Under the pieces are notes generated by a model. That model was not told the DNA's origin. It saw nothing but the letters and a program-made list of their open reading frames with translations, and did not search any database. A DNA stretch of 64,000 nt, taken from contig NQOV01000012.1 in assembly GCA_002632265.1 (NCBI GenBank), forward strand, positions 62,001 through 126,000, written 5' to 3'. The stretch comes from Rhodospirillaceae bacterium MC!. GTDB lineage: Bacteria; Pseudomonadota; Alphaproteobacteria; MC1. This document shows positions 55,140 through 63,951 of the stretch, piece after piece. A program made the position numbers and the translations under genes. Positions within the stretch are counted from its first letter, which is position 1, and each line of letters opens with the position of its first letter.

Positions 55140-58004
55140 ATGAGTGATGAGATTCCAGAAAATAATTCCTATGAAGAAGTAATCCAACCGATTACAATTG
55201 AAAAGGAAATGCAACAAAGCTACTTAGATTATGCCATGAGTGTAATTGTATCTCGTGCATTGCCCGATGTTCGAGACGGCTTAAAGCCTGTACATCGTCG
55301 CATACTCTTCGCCATGAAAGAAGGGGGCTATGATTATAACCGTCCATTCCGTAAATCTGCCCGTATTGTAGGGGATGTAATGGGTAAATATCACCCACAT
55401 GGTGATATGGCCATTTATCATGCCATGGTACGTCTTGCTCAAAACTTCATGATGCGTTTACCAATGATCGACGGTCAAGGGAACTTCGGTTCTATTGATG
55501 GTGATTCGGCGGCGGCTATGCGTTATACGGAAGCACGTATGGCACGTTCGGCTCATGATCTCATCGCTGATATCGATAAAGATACGGTTGATTTTACTCC
55601 CAACTACGATGAAACCATATGGGAGCCTGTGGTATTACCTGCCACCTATCCGAATCTTCTAGTGAACGGAGCAGGGGGAATCGCCGTTGGTATGGCCACT
55701 AATATCCCACCGCATAACTTGGGCGAAGTAATCGATGCCTGTTGTGCTTTGGTGGATAATCCTGATCTAACCGTAGAAGAAATTAACGAACAATACGTGT
55801 TCGGTCCAGATTTCCCCACAGGTGGGATCATTCTAGGTAGAGGCGGAATTAAAAGAGCCTTTTATACTGGTCGTGGCTCAATTGTTACTCGTGGTAAGGC
55901 GGAAATCGAAGAGATAAGAAAAGATCGCCAAGCTATTATCATCACAGAAATTCCCTACCAAGTGCTAAAATCACGTATGATCCAACAAATTGTAGAACAG
56001 GTTCGTGATAAACGTATCGAAGGTATCAGCGATATTCGAGATGAATCCGATAGAAATGGTATGCGTGTAGTTGTGGAAATTAAACGTGATCATCATCCTG
56101 AAGTAGTCTTAAACCAGCTATATAAATTCTCGGCTCTGCAAAGTAGTTTTGCGGTTAACTCGCTAGCCCTAAATAAGGGGCGTCCGCAACAAATGAACTT
56201 ACGTGATATTCTAGTGGCATTTGTTGAATTCCGTGAAGAAGTTATCACAAGGAGAACCATTTTTGAGCTTAAAAAAGCTCGTGAAAAAGCCCATGTCTTA
56301 GCAGGTTTAGCCATTGCGGTCGTGAATGTGGATGACGTTATTAAGATAGTAAGAGAAGCACCTAATCCCGTAGAGGCAAAGGATCTACTATTGGAAAAAT
56401 CATGGGACGCTCGTGAGATCGAACCAATGATAGCTCTATTGGATGAGCCTGATCGTCAAGTGGAAAATGGTCAATATAAACTATCGGATATTCAAGCGAA
56501 AGCCATATTAGATCTAAGATTACACAGATTAACAGGGATGGAACGTGATAAAATTGGCGATGATCTGAAAGTTATTGCCGATGAGATCGCCGAATATTTA
56601 TCTATTCTTTCATCTCGTGATAAATTATTGGGAATCTTAAAGGATGAGCTTGCCATTGCAAAAGAACGCTTTGCCACTCCACGCCGTACCCAAATTTCTG
56701 ATTTAGAATTCTCTCAAGATATTGAAGATCTTATCCAAAAAGAAGAAATGGTAGTAACAACCACAAATACAGGCTATATTAAACGTGTGCCACTTTCAAC
56801 CTATCAAGCTCAACGCCGTGGCGGTAAAGGTCGCCGTGGGATGACAACTAAAGAAGAAGATCTAGTTACTGATGTGTTTATCGCTAATACTCATCAACCG
56901 ATTTTATTCTTTACGGATCGTGGTATCGTTTATAAAATGAAAACCTATAAGCTACCGCTTTCCACCCCAACCGCTAAGGGTAAGGCTTTAGTTAATCTGT
57001 TACCATTACAAGAGAATGAAAAAGTTACATCCGTGCTAATTTTATCGGAAAATGAAGAGGATTGGGAAGGTAAATTCTTAATGTTCGTTACCGCATCTGG
57101 TACGGTTAGACGAAATAAAATTTCCGATTTCAAAGATGTAAGAACAAATGGTAAAATAGCCATGAAGCTAAACGATGGCGAATCTCTAATTAGTGTAAGA
57201 ATTTGTACCGAAGAAAACGACATCTTACTTTCTGCACAAAAAGGGATGTGTATCAGATTCCCAGTTTCTTCTATTCGTGTATTCCAAAGCCGTAATAGTT
57301 TGGGCGTGCGTGGGATTCGCTTAAATGACGGCGATCAAGTGGTAAGTATGAGCATACTAAATCACGTGAAAGTTGAAACCGAACAACGCCAAGCCTTTGT
57401 TAAATATTCTAAAGCCTTACGTCGTGGCGAACCGATAGAAAAACCAAGCAATATTTCCGATGAGAAATTAGCCGAATTATTGGAAAAAGAACAATTCCTA
57501 TTAACTGTTTGCGAAAATGGTTATGGTAAACGTACATCGATCTATGAATATCGCACGGCCGCTCGTGGTGGTAAAGGTGTTGGCAGTATCGAAGTGAGCG
57601 AGCGTAATGGGAATGTTGTTCAAAGTTTGATCATTGAAGAAGATAACGATATCGTGATCGTTTCCAACGGTGGGCAAATTATTCGTTGTCGTATTGGCGA
57701 TGTTCGTATCGCAGGGCGTAAAACTCAAGGTGTTACGATCTTCAAGATGAACAAAAACGAAAAAGTCATCTCATTAACCTTAGTGGCTAAGGAAGACGAA
57801 GAAGACATGGAAAACATTGACGAAACCATAGACGGCGGTGGCGATAGTGATAGCGGTGGCAACATTCCTAATACTAGCATGGCGGAAACTGTCGGCGAAA
57901 GCGGTGGGGAAGATGTGGGCGAAAGCGAATCAGAGAACTCACAGGGGCAAACTGATTTATTATCTGACGATAACATAAACAATAACAATAATAACGAGAA
58001 CTAG
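55140..58004 (+). CDS. gyrA: DNA gyrase subunit A
   Basis: Breaks and rejoins DNA to introduce negative supercoils. The catalytic Tyr is in [10 protein letters not shown] (about residue 129), and [11 protein letters not shown] (near 555) is the GyrA box that separates gyrase from topoisomerase IV. Six C-terminal beta-pinwheel repeats follow. The tail after residue 890 is Gly/Ser/Asp/Asn-rich and disordered. In the quinolone region [13 protein letters not shown], Met90 and His94 stand at the positions of E. coli Ser83 and Asp87. Both are changes expected to weaken fluoroquinolone binding. Confidence 0.97.
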   Translation: MSDEIPENNSYEEVIQPITIEKEMQQSYLDYAMSVIVSRALPDVRDGLKPVHRRILFAMKEGGYDYNRPFRKSARIVGDVMGKYHPHGDMAIYHAMVRLAQNFMMRLPMIDGQGNFGSIDGDSAAAMRYTEARMARSAHDLIADIDKDTVDFTPNYDETIWEPVVLPATYPNLLVNGAGGIAVGMATNIPPHNLGEVIDACCALVDNPDLTVEEINEQYVFGPDFPTGGIILGRGGIKRAFYTGRGSIVTRGKAEIEEIRKDRQAIIITEIPYQVLKSRMIQQIVEQVRDKRIEGISDIRDESDRNGMRVVVEIKRDHHPEVVLNQLYKFSALQSSFAVNSLALNKGRPQQMNLRDILVAFVEFREEVITRRTIFELKKAREKAHVLAGLAIAVVNVDDVIKIVREAPNPVEAKDLLLEKSWDAREIEPMIALLDEPDRQVENGQYKLSDIQAKAILDLRLHRLTGMERDKIGDDLKVIADEIAEYLSILSSRDKLLGILKDELAIAKERFATPRRTQISDLEFSQDIEDLIQKEEMVVTTTNTGYIKRVPLSTYQAQRRGGKGRRGMTTKEEDLVTDVFIANTHQPILFFTDRGIVYKMKTYKLPLSTPTAKGKALVNLLPLQENEKVTSVLILSENEEDWEGKFLMFVTASGTVRRNKISDFKDVRTNGKIAMKLNDGESLISVRICTEENDILLSAQKGMCIRFPVSSIRVFQSRNSLGVRGIRLNDGDQVVSMSILNHVKVETEQRQAFVKYSKALRRGEPIEKPSNISDEKLAELLEKEQFLLTVCENGYGKRTSIYEYRTAARGGKGVGSIEVSERNGNVVQSLIIEEDNDIVIVSNGGQIIRCRIGDVRIAGRKTQGVTIFKMNKNEKVISLTLVAKEDEEDMENIDETIDGGGDSDSGGNIPNTSMAETVGESGGEDVGESESENSQGQTDLLSDDNINNNNNNEN

Positions 58005-58013
58005 AATCATACA

Positions 58014-58048
58014 ACAAAAAGGATTATAAAATTTATAATCCTTTTTGT
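58014..58048 (+). terminator. Terminator after gyrA
   Basis: ACAAAAAGGATTATAAA and TTTATAATCCTTTTTGT are 17-bp arms separated by one base; the tip will open to form the loop. Confidence 0.88.
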
Positions 58049-58097
58049 GATAGTATGGTAAAAAAATTCCACAAGAAGAGAGATAAAAAGGTTTAAC

Positions 58098-58637
58098 ATG
58101 GAACATTCAATAGGCATATATGCAGGAACATTTGACCCCATAACTAAAGGACACTTAAATATTGTTCAACGCTCTCTTAAAATTTGCGATGAAGTTATTA
58201 TCGCCGTAGCGAAAAATAATGCCAAAGGCCCGCTTTTAACCATTGATGAGCGTATTAATATAACTAATGACGCTGTCCAAGAAGTATTTTCCACAAAAGA
58301 ACAAGCAAGAATTAAAATTGTCTCATTCGGCGGATTGTTGGTGGATCTTTGCCATGAATATAAAACCAAGATTGTAATTAGGGGATTGCGTGCGGTTTCT
58401 GATTTTGAATATGAGTTTCAAATATCAGGCGTAAATAAACATTTAGATGAAGAAATAGAAATGCTATATCTTATGGCCTCAACCGAATATCAATTCATAA
58501 GTTCTTCATTAATTAAGGAAATCGTTAGAATGAATGGCGATGTTAGTAAATTTATTACTAATAATGTAAAAGAGGCCTTACATAAACTTTATAAATCTTC
58601 AGCCAGTCCAACCAAGGGAAATAAAAAACATGAATAA
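58098..58637 (+). CDS. coaD: Phosphopantetheine adenylyltransferase
   Basis: Fourth enzyme of coenzyme A synthesis. IYAGTFDPITKGHLNIVQRS has the TxxH nucleotidyl-transfer motif, and VIRGLRAVSDFEYEFQ and EYQFISSSLIKEIVRMNGDVSKF are the family signatures. Together with panB and panC, most of the CoA route is in this window. It overlaps the next gene by 8 bp. Confidence 0.96.
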   Translation: MEHSIGIYAGTFDPITKGHLNIVQRSLKICDEVIIAVAKNNAKGPLLTIDERINITNDAVQEVFSTKEQARIKIVSFGGLLVDLCHEYKTKIVIRGLRAVSDFEYEFQISGVNKHLDEEIEMLYLMASTEYQFISSSLIKEIVRMNGDVSKFITNNVKEALHKLYKSSASPTKGNKKHE

Positions 58638-59529
58638 GCCTAATAATCACGAAAAGCACATAAATTTAGTTTTACTTCTATGGGTGTTTGGTGCGTTTAT
58701 AACCAGTGCCGTATTTAGTGCGATTATCCACGAAGTAACAAAGGGATTACCACCGCTTGAAGTTTCATTTTTTAGAAATCTTTTTGCCTTAATTGTGATG
58801 TTACCATTATTATTAAGATACGGTTTGAAATCCATTAAAACAAAAAAAATGCCCCTGCATATTATCCGCTCTTTAGTGGGTGGATTGGCCATGGGTTTAT
58901 GGTTTATTTGCTTGAAATATATAGATTTATCAACTGCCACCATGATCATGTTTACCGCTCCCATTCTAGCGGTGTTTTTAGCTTCAATCTTTTTAAAGGA
59001 AAAAATTACCAAATATACAATAATCGCTCTTGTTTTGGGCTTTGGTGGCGTAGCTATCATTAAGAATCCCATGAATATGCAACTTACTAAATTTGATATA
59101 GTTCTTTTTATTACAGTTGTGTTATTTGCCATAACTCCGTTGATTATCCGTAAGTTAAGCCTTACCGAGTCATCATTTTCCATTATGTTTTACTTTGGTT
59201 TATATATGAGTATCTTTTCATTTTTTACTCTCTTTTATAAATGGCAAAACCCAAACCAAATCCAATGGATTGAGCTGATAGCCTTAGGATTTATCGGTAC
59301 AATATACCAATTCGTCAGAAACGAGGCCATTGCTAAAACTTCGGTTACCATTGTTTCATCCTTTCAATTTACCGAACCATTATTCGGTACGCTGATCGGC
59401 TCGGTAGTTTTTAATGAACGCATAGCGATTAATTTCATTATTGGTGGTGCTTTAGTTATTATTGCTGGTATGATTTCCGCCTACGGTCTACGACGAAAAC
59501 GAAAAACCCCAGCAACAGCTTCCAAATAA
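58630..59529 (+). CDS. DMT-superfamily transporter (EamA domains)
   Basis: Ten predicted helices as two EamA repeats, 299 residues. LPPLEVSFFRNLFALIVMLPLL and the second-half SSFQFTEPLFGTLIGSVVFNE are typical. Relatives export metabolites or import nucleotides and SAM; none can be chosen here. It overlaps coaD and lies 43 bp before rlmH, so it probably shares their transcript. Confidence 0.88.
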   Translation: MNKPNNHEKHINLVLLLWVFGAFITSAVFSAIIHEVTKGLPPLEVSFFRNLFALIVMLPLLLRYGLKSIKTKKMPLHIIRSLVGGLAMGLWFICLKYIDLSTATMIMFTAPILAVFLASIFLKEKITKYTIIALVLGFGGVAIIKNPMNMQLTKFDIVLFITVVLFAITPLIIRKLSLTESSFSIMFYFGLYMSIFSFFTLFYKWQNPNQIQWIELIALGFIGTIYQFVRNEAIAKTSVTIVSSFQFTEPLFGTLIGSVVFNERIAINFIIGGALVIIAGMISAYGLRRKRKTPATASK

Positions 59530-59572
59530 AATATAATACACTGCAATATAATATAATCTTAAGAATACTCAC

Positions 59573-60028
59573 ATGAAAATAACTCTAATAGCCATGGGAA
59601 CTATAAAAAAAAGCGTTGATTTAGATTTGTTTAATCTATACGCAAAACGCTTGCCTTGGAAGATCAATGTTATCGAAAAAGAAGTAAAAAAGCCCCAAGA
59701 ATCCATTTTAAAACAACAAGAAGCCGAAATTATCCTAGGAAATATCCCAAACGGCAGTTACGTTATTGCCCTTGATGAACGTGGCAAACAATTCACAAGC
59801 CTAGAATTTTCTACCAAAATCCAAGACTGGCAAAATAAAGGCTATAGCCATATGTGCTTTATCATCGGCGGAGCTTTCGGCTTAGATCAACAAGTGCGAG
59901 ACAAAGCCAACCTTTTACTAAGCCTAAGTGCCATGACATTCCCCCACATGCTAGTACGTGGCTTGATCTGTGAACAACTCTACCGCTCATACTCTATCTT
60001 AAATAATCATCCTTATCATAAGGAATAA
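59573..60028 (+). CDS. rlmH: 23S rRNA (pseudouridine1915-N3)-methyltransferase
   Basis: SPOUT-class enzyme acting on helix 69. YVIALDERGKQFTSLEFS, FIIGGAFGLDQQV, LSLSAMTFPHMLVRGLICEQLYRSYSILNNHPYHKE match the family to the last residue; these segments are given in pieces around the trefoil knot. The 3' 26 bases of the gene belong to a 28-bp sequence repeated at 62743-62770, next to a diverged remnant of another rlmH end. Confidence 0.96.
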   Translation: MKITLIAMGTIKKSVDLDLFNLYAKRLPWKINVIEKEVKKPQESILKQQEAEIILGNIPNGSYVIALDERGKQFTSLEFSTKIQDWQNKGYSHMCFIIGGAFGLDQQVRDKANLLLSLSAMTFPHMLVRGLICEQLYRSYSILNNHPYHKE

Positions 60029-60030
60029 TT
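60003..60030 (+). repeat. Direct repeat at 3' end of rlmH (attL-like)
   Basis: A 28-bp sequence covering the last eight codons, the stop and two following bases of rlmH. It matches 62743-62770 at 27 of 28 positions and contains TATCATAAGGAATAA. It resembles the rlmH-terminal attachment site of SCC elements in position. Confidence 0.75.
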
Positions 60031-60080
60031 ATTTTAAGACAGAATATGGATATGAGTAATATTGTCATTCCATATTTAAA

Positions 60081-60151
60081 CATAACATATTATAACATCA
60101 CATCATAAAGATAATATACTTGTTTATGATGTGATGTTATATTATGTTATG
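60081..60151. repeat. Large palindrome just after rlmH
   Basis: Arms of 29 nt (60081-60109 and 60123-60151) match at 28 positions, around a 13-nt loop. TGATGTGATGTTAT is the inner part of one arm. No T-run follows. Confidence 0.92.
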
Positions 60152-60406
60152 TGTGCTGGCCGAAGTTAAATCTAATATAAATACACCTATTATTATTTAA
60201 AGTATGATTTAACAAAATGACTGTTTGTAGATACATCATTAAATTATTATAATATATTTAAAGTGGTAGTATATATATTTACATTAGAATTATGTTAGGC
60301 CTGTAAATATAAACAATAGAAATGATATATAATTACTTTTTTTATTTGTAGGAGAAGATATAATCTGGAATAACAATAATATATGAGTCATAATGAATGA
60401 GTAAGA

Positions 60407-60448
60407 AGTAATAAGTAATAAGTAATAAGTAATAAGTAATAAGTAATA
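60407..60448. repeat. Heptanucleotide tandem repeat (AGTAATA)
   Basis: Six perfect consecutive AGTAATA units. Confidence 0.93.
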
Positions 60449-60531
60449 ACATATGAGTAATAATTGTGGCTATAAAGCTTCATAGGGTTTGTTTTGTTTT
60501 TCTTGTCTTTTCTTTTCTGTTCTGTTCTGTT

Positions 60532-60598
60532 CTATTTCTCTATTCTTTCTTTTACTGGCCTAATATTTAGGCCAGCAAAAGAAAGAATAGAGAAATAG
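60532..60598. repeat. Very large palindrome with TGGCC core, copy B
   Basis: Arms of 32 nt (60532-60563 and 60567-60598) match at 31 positions around a 3-nt loop. The outer arms are pyrimidine- and purine-rich strands; the core resembles that at 50251-50285. Confidence 0.93.
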
Positions 60599-60642
60599 AA
60601 AAAACAAAAATAATAATAATAAGCTGGTAAACAGAAAGATAA

Positions 60643-60764
60643 ATGAAATGTACTACTGTTATGTAGAATCCTGCTGTGTGTATTAGTGTTGCGTAGAATT
60701 CTGATGAAATGTACTACTGTTATGTAGAATCTTGCTGTGTGTAATACTGTTGAGTGTAGTACTT
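60643..60764. repeat. Tandem duplication of a 61-bp unit
   Basis: ATGAAATGTACTACTGTTAT recurs at 60643 and 60704, and most of the following 40 bases are also shared with substitutions in the second half. Not in a supported reading frame. Confidence 0.85.
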
Positions 60765-60973
60765 ATGTATGTAATATGGATGTATTTAATCCTGATGTGT
60801 GCAATAGCTAGGTGTTTGGGGGAGAAAAGGGGGTAAGGAGGTGGGGAGTTTTTATTTAGGATGTGGGATATAAGTATACAAGATAATATAAAAGTGTATA
60901 TCTTTTTTCTTTGGGAAAACTGGGGGTTGTAGCTAAATAAATCAAGCAATGATCCAAGTAAAATAAAAAATAC

Positions 60974-61002
60974 TTGACATGTAAGAAATTAAAATATATA
61001 CT
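60974..61002 (+). promoter_or_regulatory. Promoter of the GH29 gene
   Basis: TTGACA (60974-60979) and TATACT (60997-61002) with 17-bp spacing; start expected near 61009, leaving a 130-nt leader. Confidence 0.75.
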
Positions 61003-61006
61003 TAAT

Positions 61007-61037
61007 TATACGGTCATAGGAATAAAGTGATCGTATA
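61007..61037. promoter_or_regulatory. Operator-like inverted repeat of the GH29 gene
   Basis: TATACGGTCA and TGATCGTATA match at 9 of 10 positions around an 11-nt spacer. It spans the expected transcription start, a classic repressor position. It differs from the two other operator types in the window. Confidence 0.5.
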
Positions 61038-61139
61038 ACTAGAAAAATCTTTTATAATAAAGGTTCATAAAGTATACATGTGAGCAAAATATACCACATA
61101 TTAAATCGCATATAATTATTTAAGTGAAAGAAAAATCAA

Positions 61140-62654
61140 ATGACTAGAGAAGAAACACAAAAAAAAGTAAGTGAATATTTAACAAAAATTGATGAAGTAA
61201 TAGCAAAAGGTAAATTTAAAGATAATTGGGAATCTTTAAGTGCTTATGAAGAGCCGAAATGGTATAAAAATGCTAAATTCGGAATTTTCATTCATTGGGG
61301 GGTTTATTCTGTGCCAGCGGCTATTCATAGTGATTGGTATGCGAGAAATATGTATGTTCAAGGATCAGAAGAGTACGAACATCACGTAAAAACCTACGGA
61401 GATCCTAAGGATTTTCCCTATGAGAATTTTATTCCCATGTTCAAGGCGGAAAAGTTTGACCCTAAAGAATGGATACAACTTTTTAAAGACGCAGGGGCAA
61501 AATATTTCATGCCTGTAGCCGAACATCATGACGGCTTTCAAATGTATGAGAGCGAACTTTCAAAATGGAATGCCGTAGAAATGGGTCCTAAGAAAAATAT
61601 TTTACAAATGCTAAAAGAAGAGGGCGAAAAAGAGGGGTTAGTATTCTGTGCTTCAAGTCATAGAGCGGAAAATTATTGGTTTTTTGCTCCAGGTAGAACC
61701 TTTGATTCAGGCATTCAAGATATAGAATATCAAGAACCATACGGTGCAGGAGATCCCGCATTTACTGGAGATCAGACCAAACAAACCAAAAGCATATATG
61801 GGCCTCAAGCAACTAAAGAGCATTTAGATAATTGGCTAGCAAGAACTTGTGAGATTATTGATAAATATCAACCTAAAGTTTTATGGTTCGATTGGTGGAT
61901 TCATAATCTAGGATTTAAACCATATTTAAAGAAATTAGCTGCATATTACTATAATAGAGCCATAGAATGGGGCGAAGAAGTGGCAATCAACTATAAAGTA
62001 GACGCTTTTGCTCGTGGAACTGCCATATTTGATGTGGAACGTGGACAACTTTCCGAAATTAGACCACAATTATGGCAAACTGATACCGCAGTAGCTAAAA
62101 ATTCATGGGGATATATTGAAGGCAATGATTATAAAACACCAGAATCATTAGTCTCGGATATGCTTGATATTGTTAGTAAAAACGGATGTTTACTTCTAAA
62201 TATCGGCCCTAAAGCAGATGGTACTATCCCAGATGAAGACCAAAAAATTCTTCGCTCTATTGGTGCGTGGTTAAAAGTCAATGGCGAGGGCGTTTATGAT
62301 ACTACCTATTGGTCAACCTACGGCGAAGGACCTACCGAAATTGTTGAGGGGACTTTCTGCGATGTGGCACGAGATGAATATACCGCAGAAGACATAAGAT
62401 TCACCTTTAAAGCTCCTTACATTTACGCTTTTGCCTTAAAATGGCCCAAAACTAATAAGGTTAAGATCAAAAAATTAGCCTCATATTTGGGAAAAAATGG
62501 TAATAAATATTTCAAAGGACACATTGAAAATATCGAAATATTAGGCTTTAATAATAAATTCACTTATTCGCAAGATGATGACGCTTTAAATATCCAAGTT
62601 GAGGGCGATTTAAATACTACATATCCAGTATGTTTTAAAATTAAAATCGATTAA
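61140..62654 (+). CDS. Glycoside hydrolase family 29, alpha-L-fucosidase
   Basis: Removes alpha-L-fucose from host or plant glycans. The 504 residues begin, after a short helix, with the GH29 signature WYKNAKFGIFIHWGVYSVPA, then MPVAEHHDGFQMYES and the likely nucleophile Asp251 in VLWFDWWIHN. The barrel ends with LLLNIGPKADGTIPDED, and a beta-sandwich follows (about 410-504). No signal peptide is seen, so it acts on imported fucosides. No fucose catabolic genes are in the window. It lies alone between the two rlmH tails. Confidence 0.93.
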   Translation: MTREETQKKVSEYLTKIDEVIAKGKFKDNWESLSAYEEPKWYKNAKFGIFIHWGVYSVPAAIHSDWYARNMYVQGSEEYEHHVKTYGDPKDFPYENFIPMFKAEKFDPKEWIQLFKDAGAKYFMPVAEHHDGFQMYESELSKWNAVEMGPKKNILQMLKEEGEKEGLVFCASSHRAENYWFFAPGRTFDSGIQDIEYQEPYGAGDPAFTGDQTKQTKSIYGPQATKEHLDNWLARTCEIIDKYQPKVLWFDWWIHNLGFKPYLKKLAAYYYNRAIEWGEEVAINYKVDAFARGTAIFDVERGQLSEIRPQLWQTDTAVAKNSWGYIEGNDYKTPESLVSDMLDIVSKNGCLLLNIGPKADGTIPDEDQKILRSIGAWLKVNGEGVYDTTYWSTYGEGPTEIVEGTFCDVARDEYTAEDIRFTFKAPYIYAFALKWPKTNKVKIKKLASYLGKNGNKYFKGHIENIEILGFNNKFTYSQDDDALNIQVEGDLNTTYPVCFKIKID

Positions 62655-62681
62655 AGGAAATCAACTAACAGATCACGACAA

Positions 62682-62768
62682 AAAGACCATTTTATACACG
62701 GTCTAATCTATGAACAACTGTATAGAACGTATTCCATTTTACATAATCATCCCTATCATAAGGAATAA
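62682..62768 (+). pseudogene. Remnant of a second rlmH 3' end
   Basis: Read in one frame, 62700-62768 encodes GLIYEQLYRTYSILHNHPYH then KE and a stop, matching the true RlmH C-terminus at 19 of 22 residues; the six codons before (KDHFIH) fit more loosely. Most base differences are synonymous, so this came from a functional but different rlmH, not a recent copy. There is no start or upstream body. It begins 28 bp after the fucosidase stop. Confidence 0.85.
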
Positions 62769-62770
62769 TT
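62743..62770 (+). repeat. Direct repeat at end of rlmH remnant (attR-like)
   Basis: Matches 60003-60030 at 27 of 28 bases. The identity here is higher than in the preceding 45 bp of the remnant, as expected if this segment was the crossover site. Confidence 0.75.
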
Positions 62771-62924
62771 GTTAACTTTATATATTACTTGACTTTATTA
62801 TTAATGAATGTTACTATATAAATCAGTTTATAATTTTCTACTTAGTTAAAATCTTACGATATAGAGTAGATAAATTATGTATTGAATCTATAACAACAAT
62901 ATATAAAAAAAATGGAGATATATT

Positions 62925-63500
62925 ATGATAGAACAACTAAGACCAGTAAGAATAGGTTTATTCTTTGCGGTATTAACAATATTACTAGGTTACAGTTTAG
63001 GAATGATCTTTGGCGGATTCGAAGATAGTTATAAATCATATGCTAAAAATACCCTAGCAGAAAATCAAGTTGCATTCACTGCTAAAGCCACTGATACAAT
63101 GGACGCAGATACCGCCACTAAAGCCAAAATGGCTGGAGCGATGACAGCGTTTAAAAAATATTCTAAAAGAGCCCATTTACATGCTGGTGCTATTGGAACA
63201 GGTACATTGGCTATGATTATTGTCTTGTCTTTTTTTGGTAAGAACATTTTATTCTTTTCTGAAAAAATTACCTGCCTTATTAAGCTTGTTTTTTCTTTAG
63301 GATTTGGTGTTGGTGGTTTCTTCTATGGATCATATTGGACTCTTGTGGCCATTGGATGTTTAAGCAATCCTGATAAATACGCCGTGAAAGATGGCGGATT
63401 AGCAGTTCTTGCTTTCATAGGTGCAGGCCCTGTCTATCTTTGTACTTTAGGTTTAGCGGCGATTTTATTCGTTTCTATATTCTACAAACCAAAAAGCTAA
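62925..63500 (+). CDS. Membrane protein of unknown function
   Basis: A 191-residue protein with about four helices (about 10-30, 84-105, 112-135, 160-187) and a polar Ala/Thr/Asp-rich periplasmic loop (35-75). RAHLHAGAIGTGTLAMIIV has two histidines at a membrane edge, which could bind heme or metal, but I do not recognise the family. AATGGAG lies before the ATG. It is followed by a GTGAAAAAGCACTCAT repeat and a bidirectional terminator. Confidence 0.7.
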   Translation: MIEQLRPVRIGLFFAVLTILLGYSLGMIFGGFEDSYKSYAKNTLAENQVAFTAKATDTMDADTATKAKMAGAMTAFKKYSKRAHLHAGAIGTGTLAMIIVLSFFGKNILFFSEKITCLIKLVFSLGFGVGGFFYGSYWTLVAIGCLSNPDKYAVKDGGLAVLAFIGAGPVYLCTLGLAAILFVSIFYKPKS

Positions 63501-63515
63501 CTCAAGTGAATGGCT

Positions 63516-63531
63516 GTGAAAAAGCACTCAT
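63516..63531 (+). repeat. Dispersed 16-bp repeat, copy 3
   Basis: GTGAAAAAGCACTCAT, 15 bp after the membrane protein stop. The next bases (AAGTACTTTTTCCCAC) can fold back on it with a small bulge. Confidence 0.85.
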
Positions 63532-63570
63532 CCAAGTACTTTTTCCCACCCCTTTCCTTGAAAATGGCGT

Positions 63571-63610
63571 AAAAAACACTTCTAAAATTTATATTTTAGA
63601 AGTGTTTTTT
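63571..63610. terminator. Bidirectional terminator
   Basis: Perfect 18-bp arms (63571-63588 and 63593-63610) with a 4-nt loop and runs of A and T at either end, between two convergent genes; the HxlR stop codon touches its edge. Confidence 0.95.
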
Positions 63611-63951
63611 TATTCGGATAATGCTTTTAATGAGTGCATTATGGTTAGTAGTCTTTTGCCTTTGTCGGTTATTTCGTATTCGACGGCACATGGTTTATAG
63701 CTTATTACATTTCTATTGATAAGATCGTCGTCAACCATTTCTTTTAGTTTATTGGTTACGGCGGTTGTTGTTGCTTCTTTTACTAGGCGGTTGATAGTAT
63801 TAAAGCGAATGTTTTCATTACCTAAATGGATTAAAATAGAAAGTTTCCATTTACCACTTATCATTTTTAATGAGCGTTCCATTAATAATAATTCTTGGCA
63901 TATGGGCTTTAGCGAATCATATTCAGATTCTGTGATGTCTGATTCTGGCAT
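63610..63951 (-). CDS. HxlR-family transcriptional regulator
   Basis: A 113-residue winged helix protein: MISGKWKLSILIHLGNENIRFNTINRLVKEATTTAVTNKLKEMVDDDLI is the HxlR DNA-binding core, followed by the wing VEYEITDKGKRLL. The Cys in PICQELLL sits where redox- or aldehyde-sensing members keep theirs. AAGGAG precedes the ATG on the reverse strand. Its target, perhaps a gene to the right, is outside the window. Confidence 0.9.
   Translation of the reverse strand: MPESDITESEYDSLKPICQELLLMERSLKMISGKWKLSILIHLGNENIRFNTINRLVKEATTTAVTNKLKEMVDDDLINRNVISYKPCAVEYEITDKGKRLLTIMHSLKALSE

Larger units (their letters stand above)
60029..61139. other. 1.1-kb non-coding region of palindromes and tandem repeats (copy B)
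   Basis: No credible gene is present. In order it holds: a 59-bp-stem-class palindrome right after rlmH; an AT-rich block resembling 50370-50460; six 7-nt repeats; short TTCTG repeats; a 32-bp-arm palindrome with a TGGCC core; a duplicated 61-bp unit; and a consensus promoter with an inverted repeat for the fucosidase gene. Confidence 0.65.

Noticed and set aside
60407-60448. Possible CRISPR array
   Set aside because: Units are 7 bp and contiguous with no spacers. No CRISPR-like array or cas gene was seen anywhere in the window.
60683-60949. Open frame of 88 codons on the minus strand in the repeat region
   Set aside because: Low-complexity His/Ile/Ser translation spanning the tandem duplication, no ribosome site, no recognisable family.
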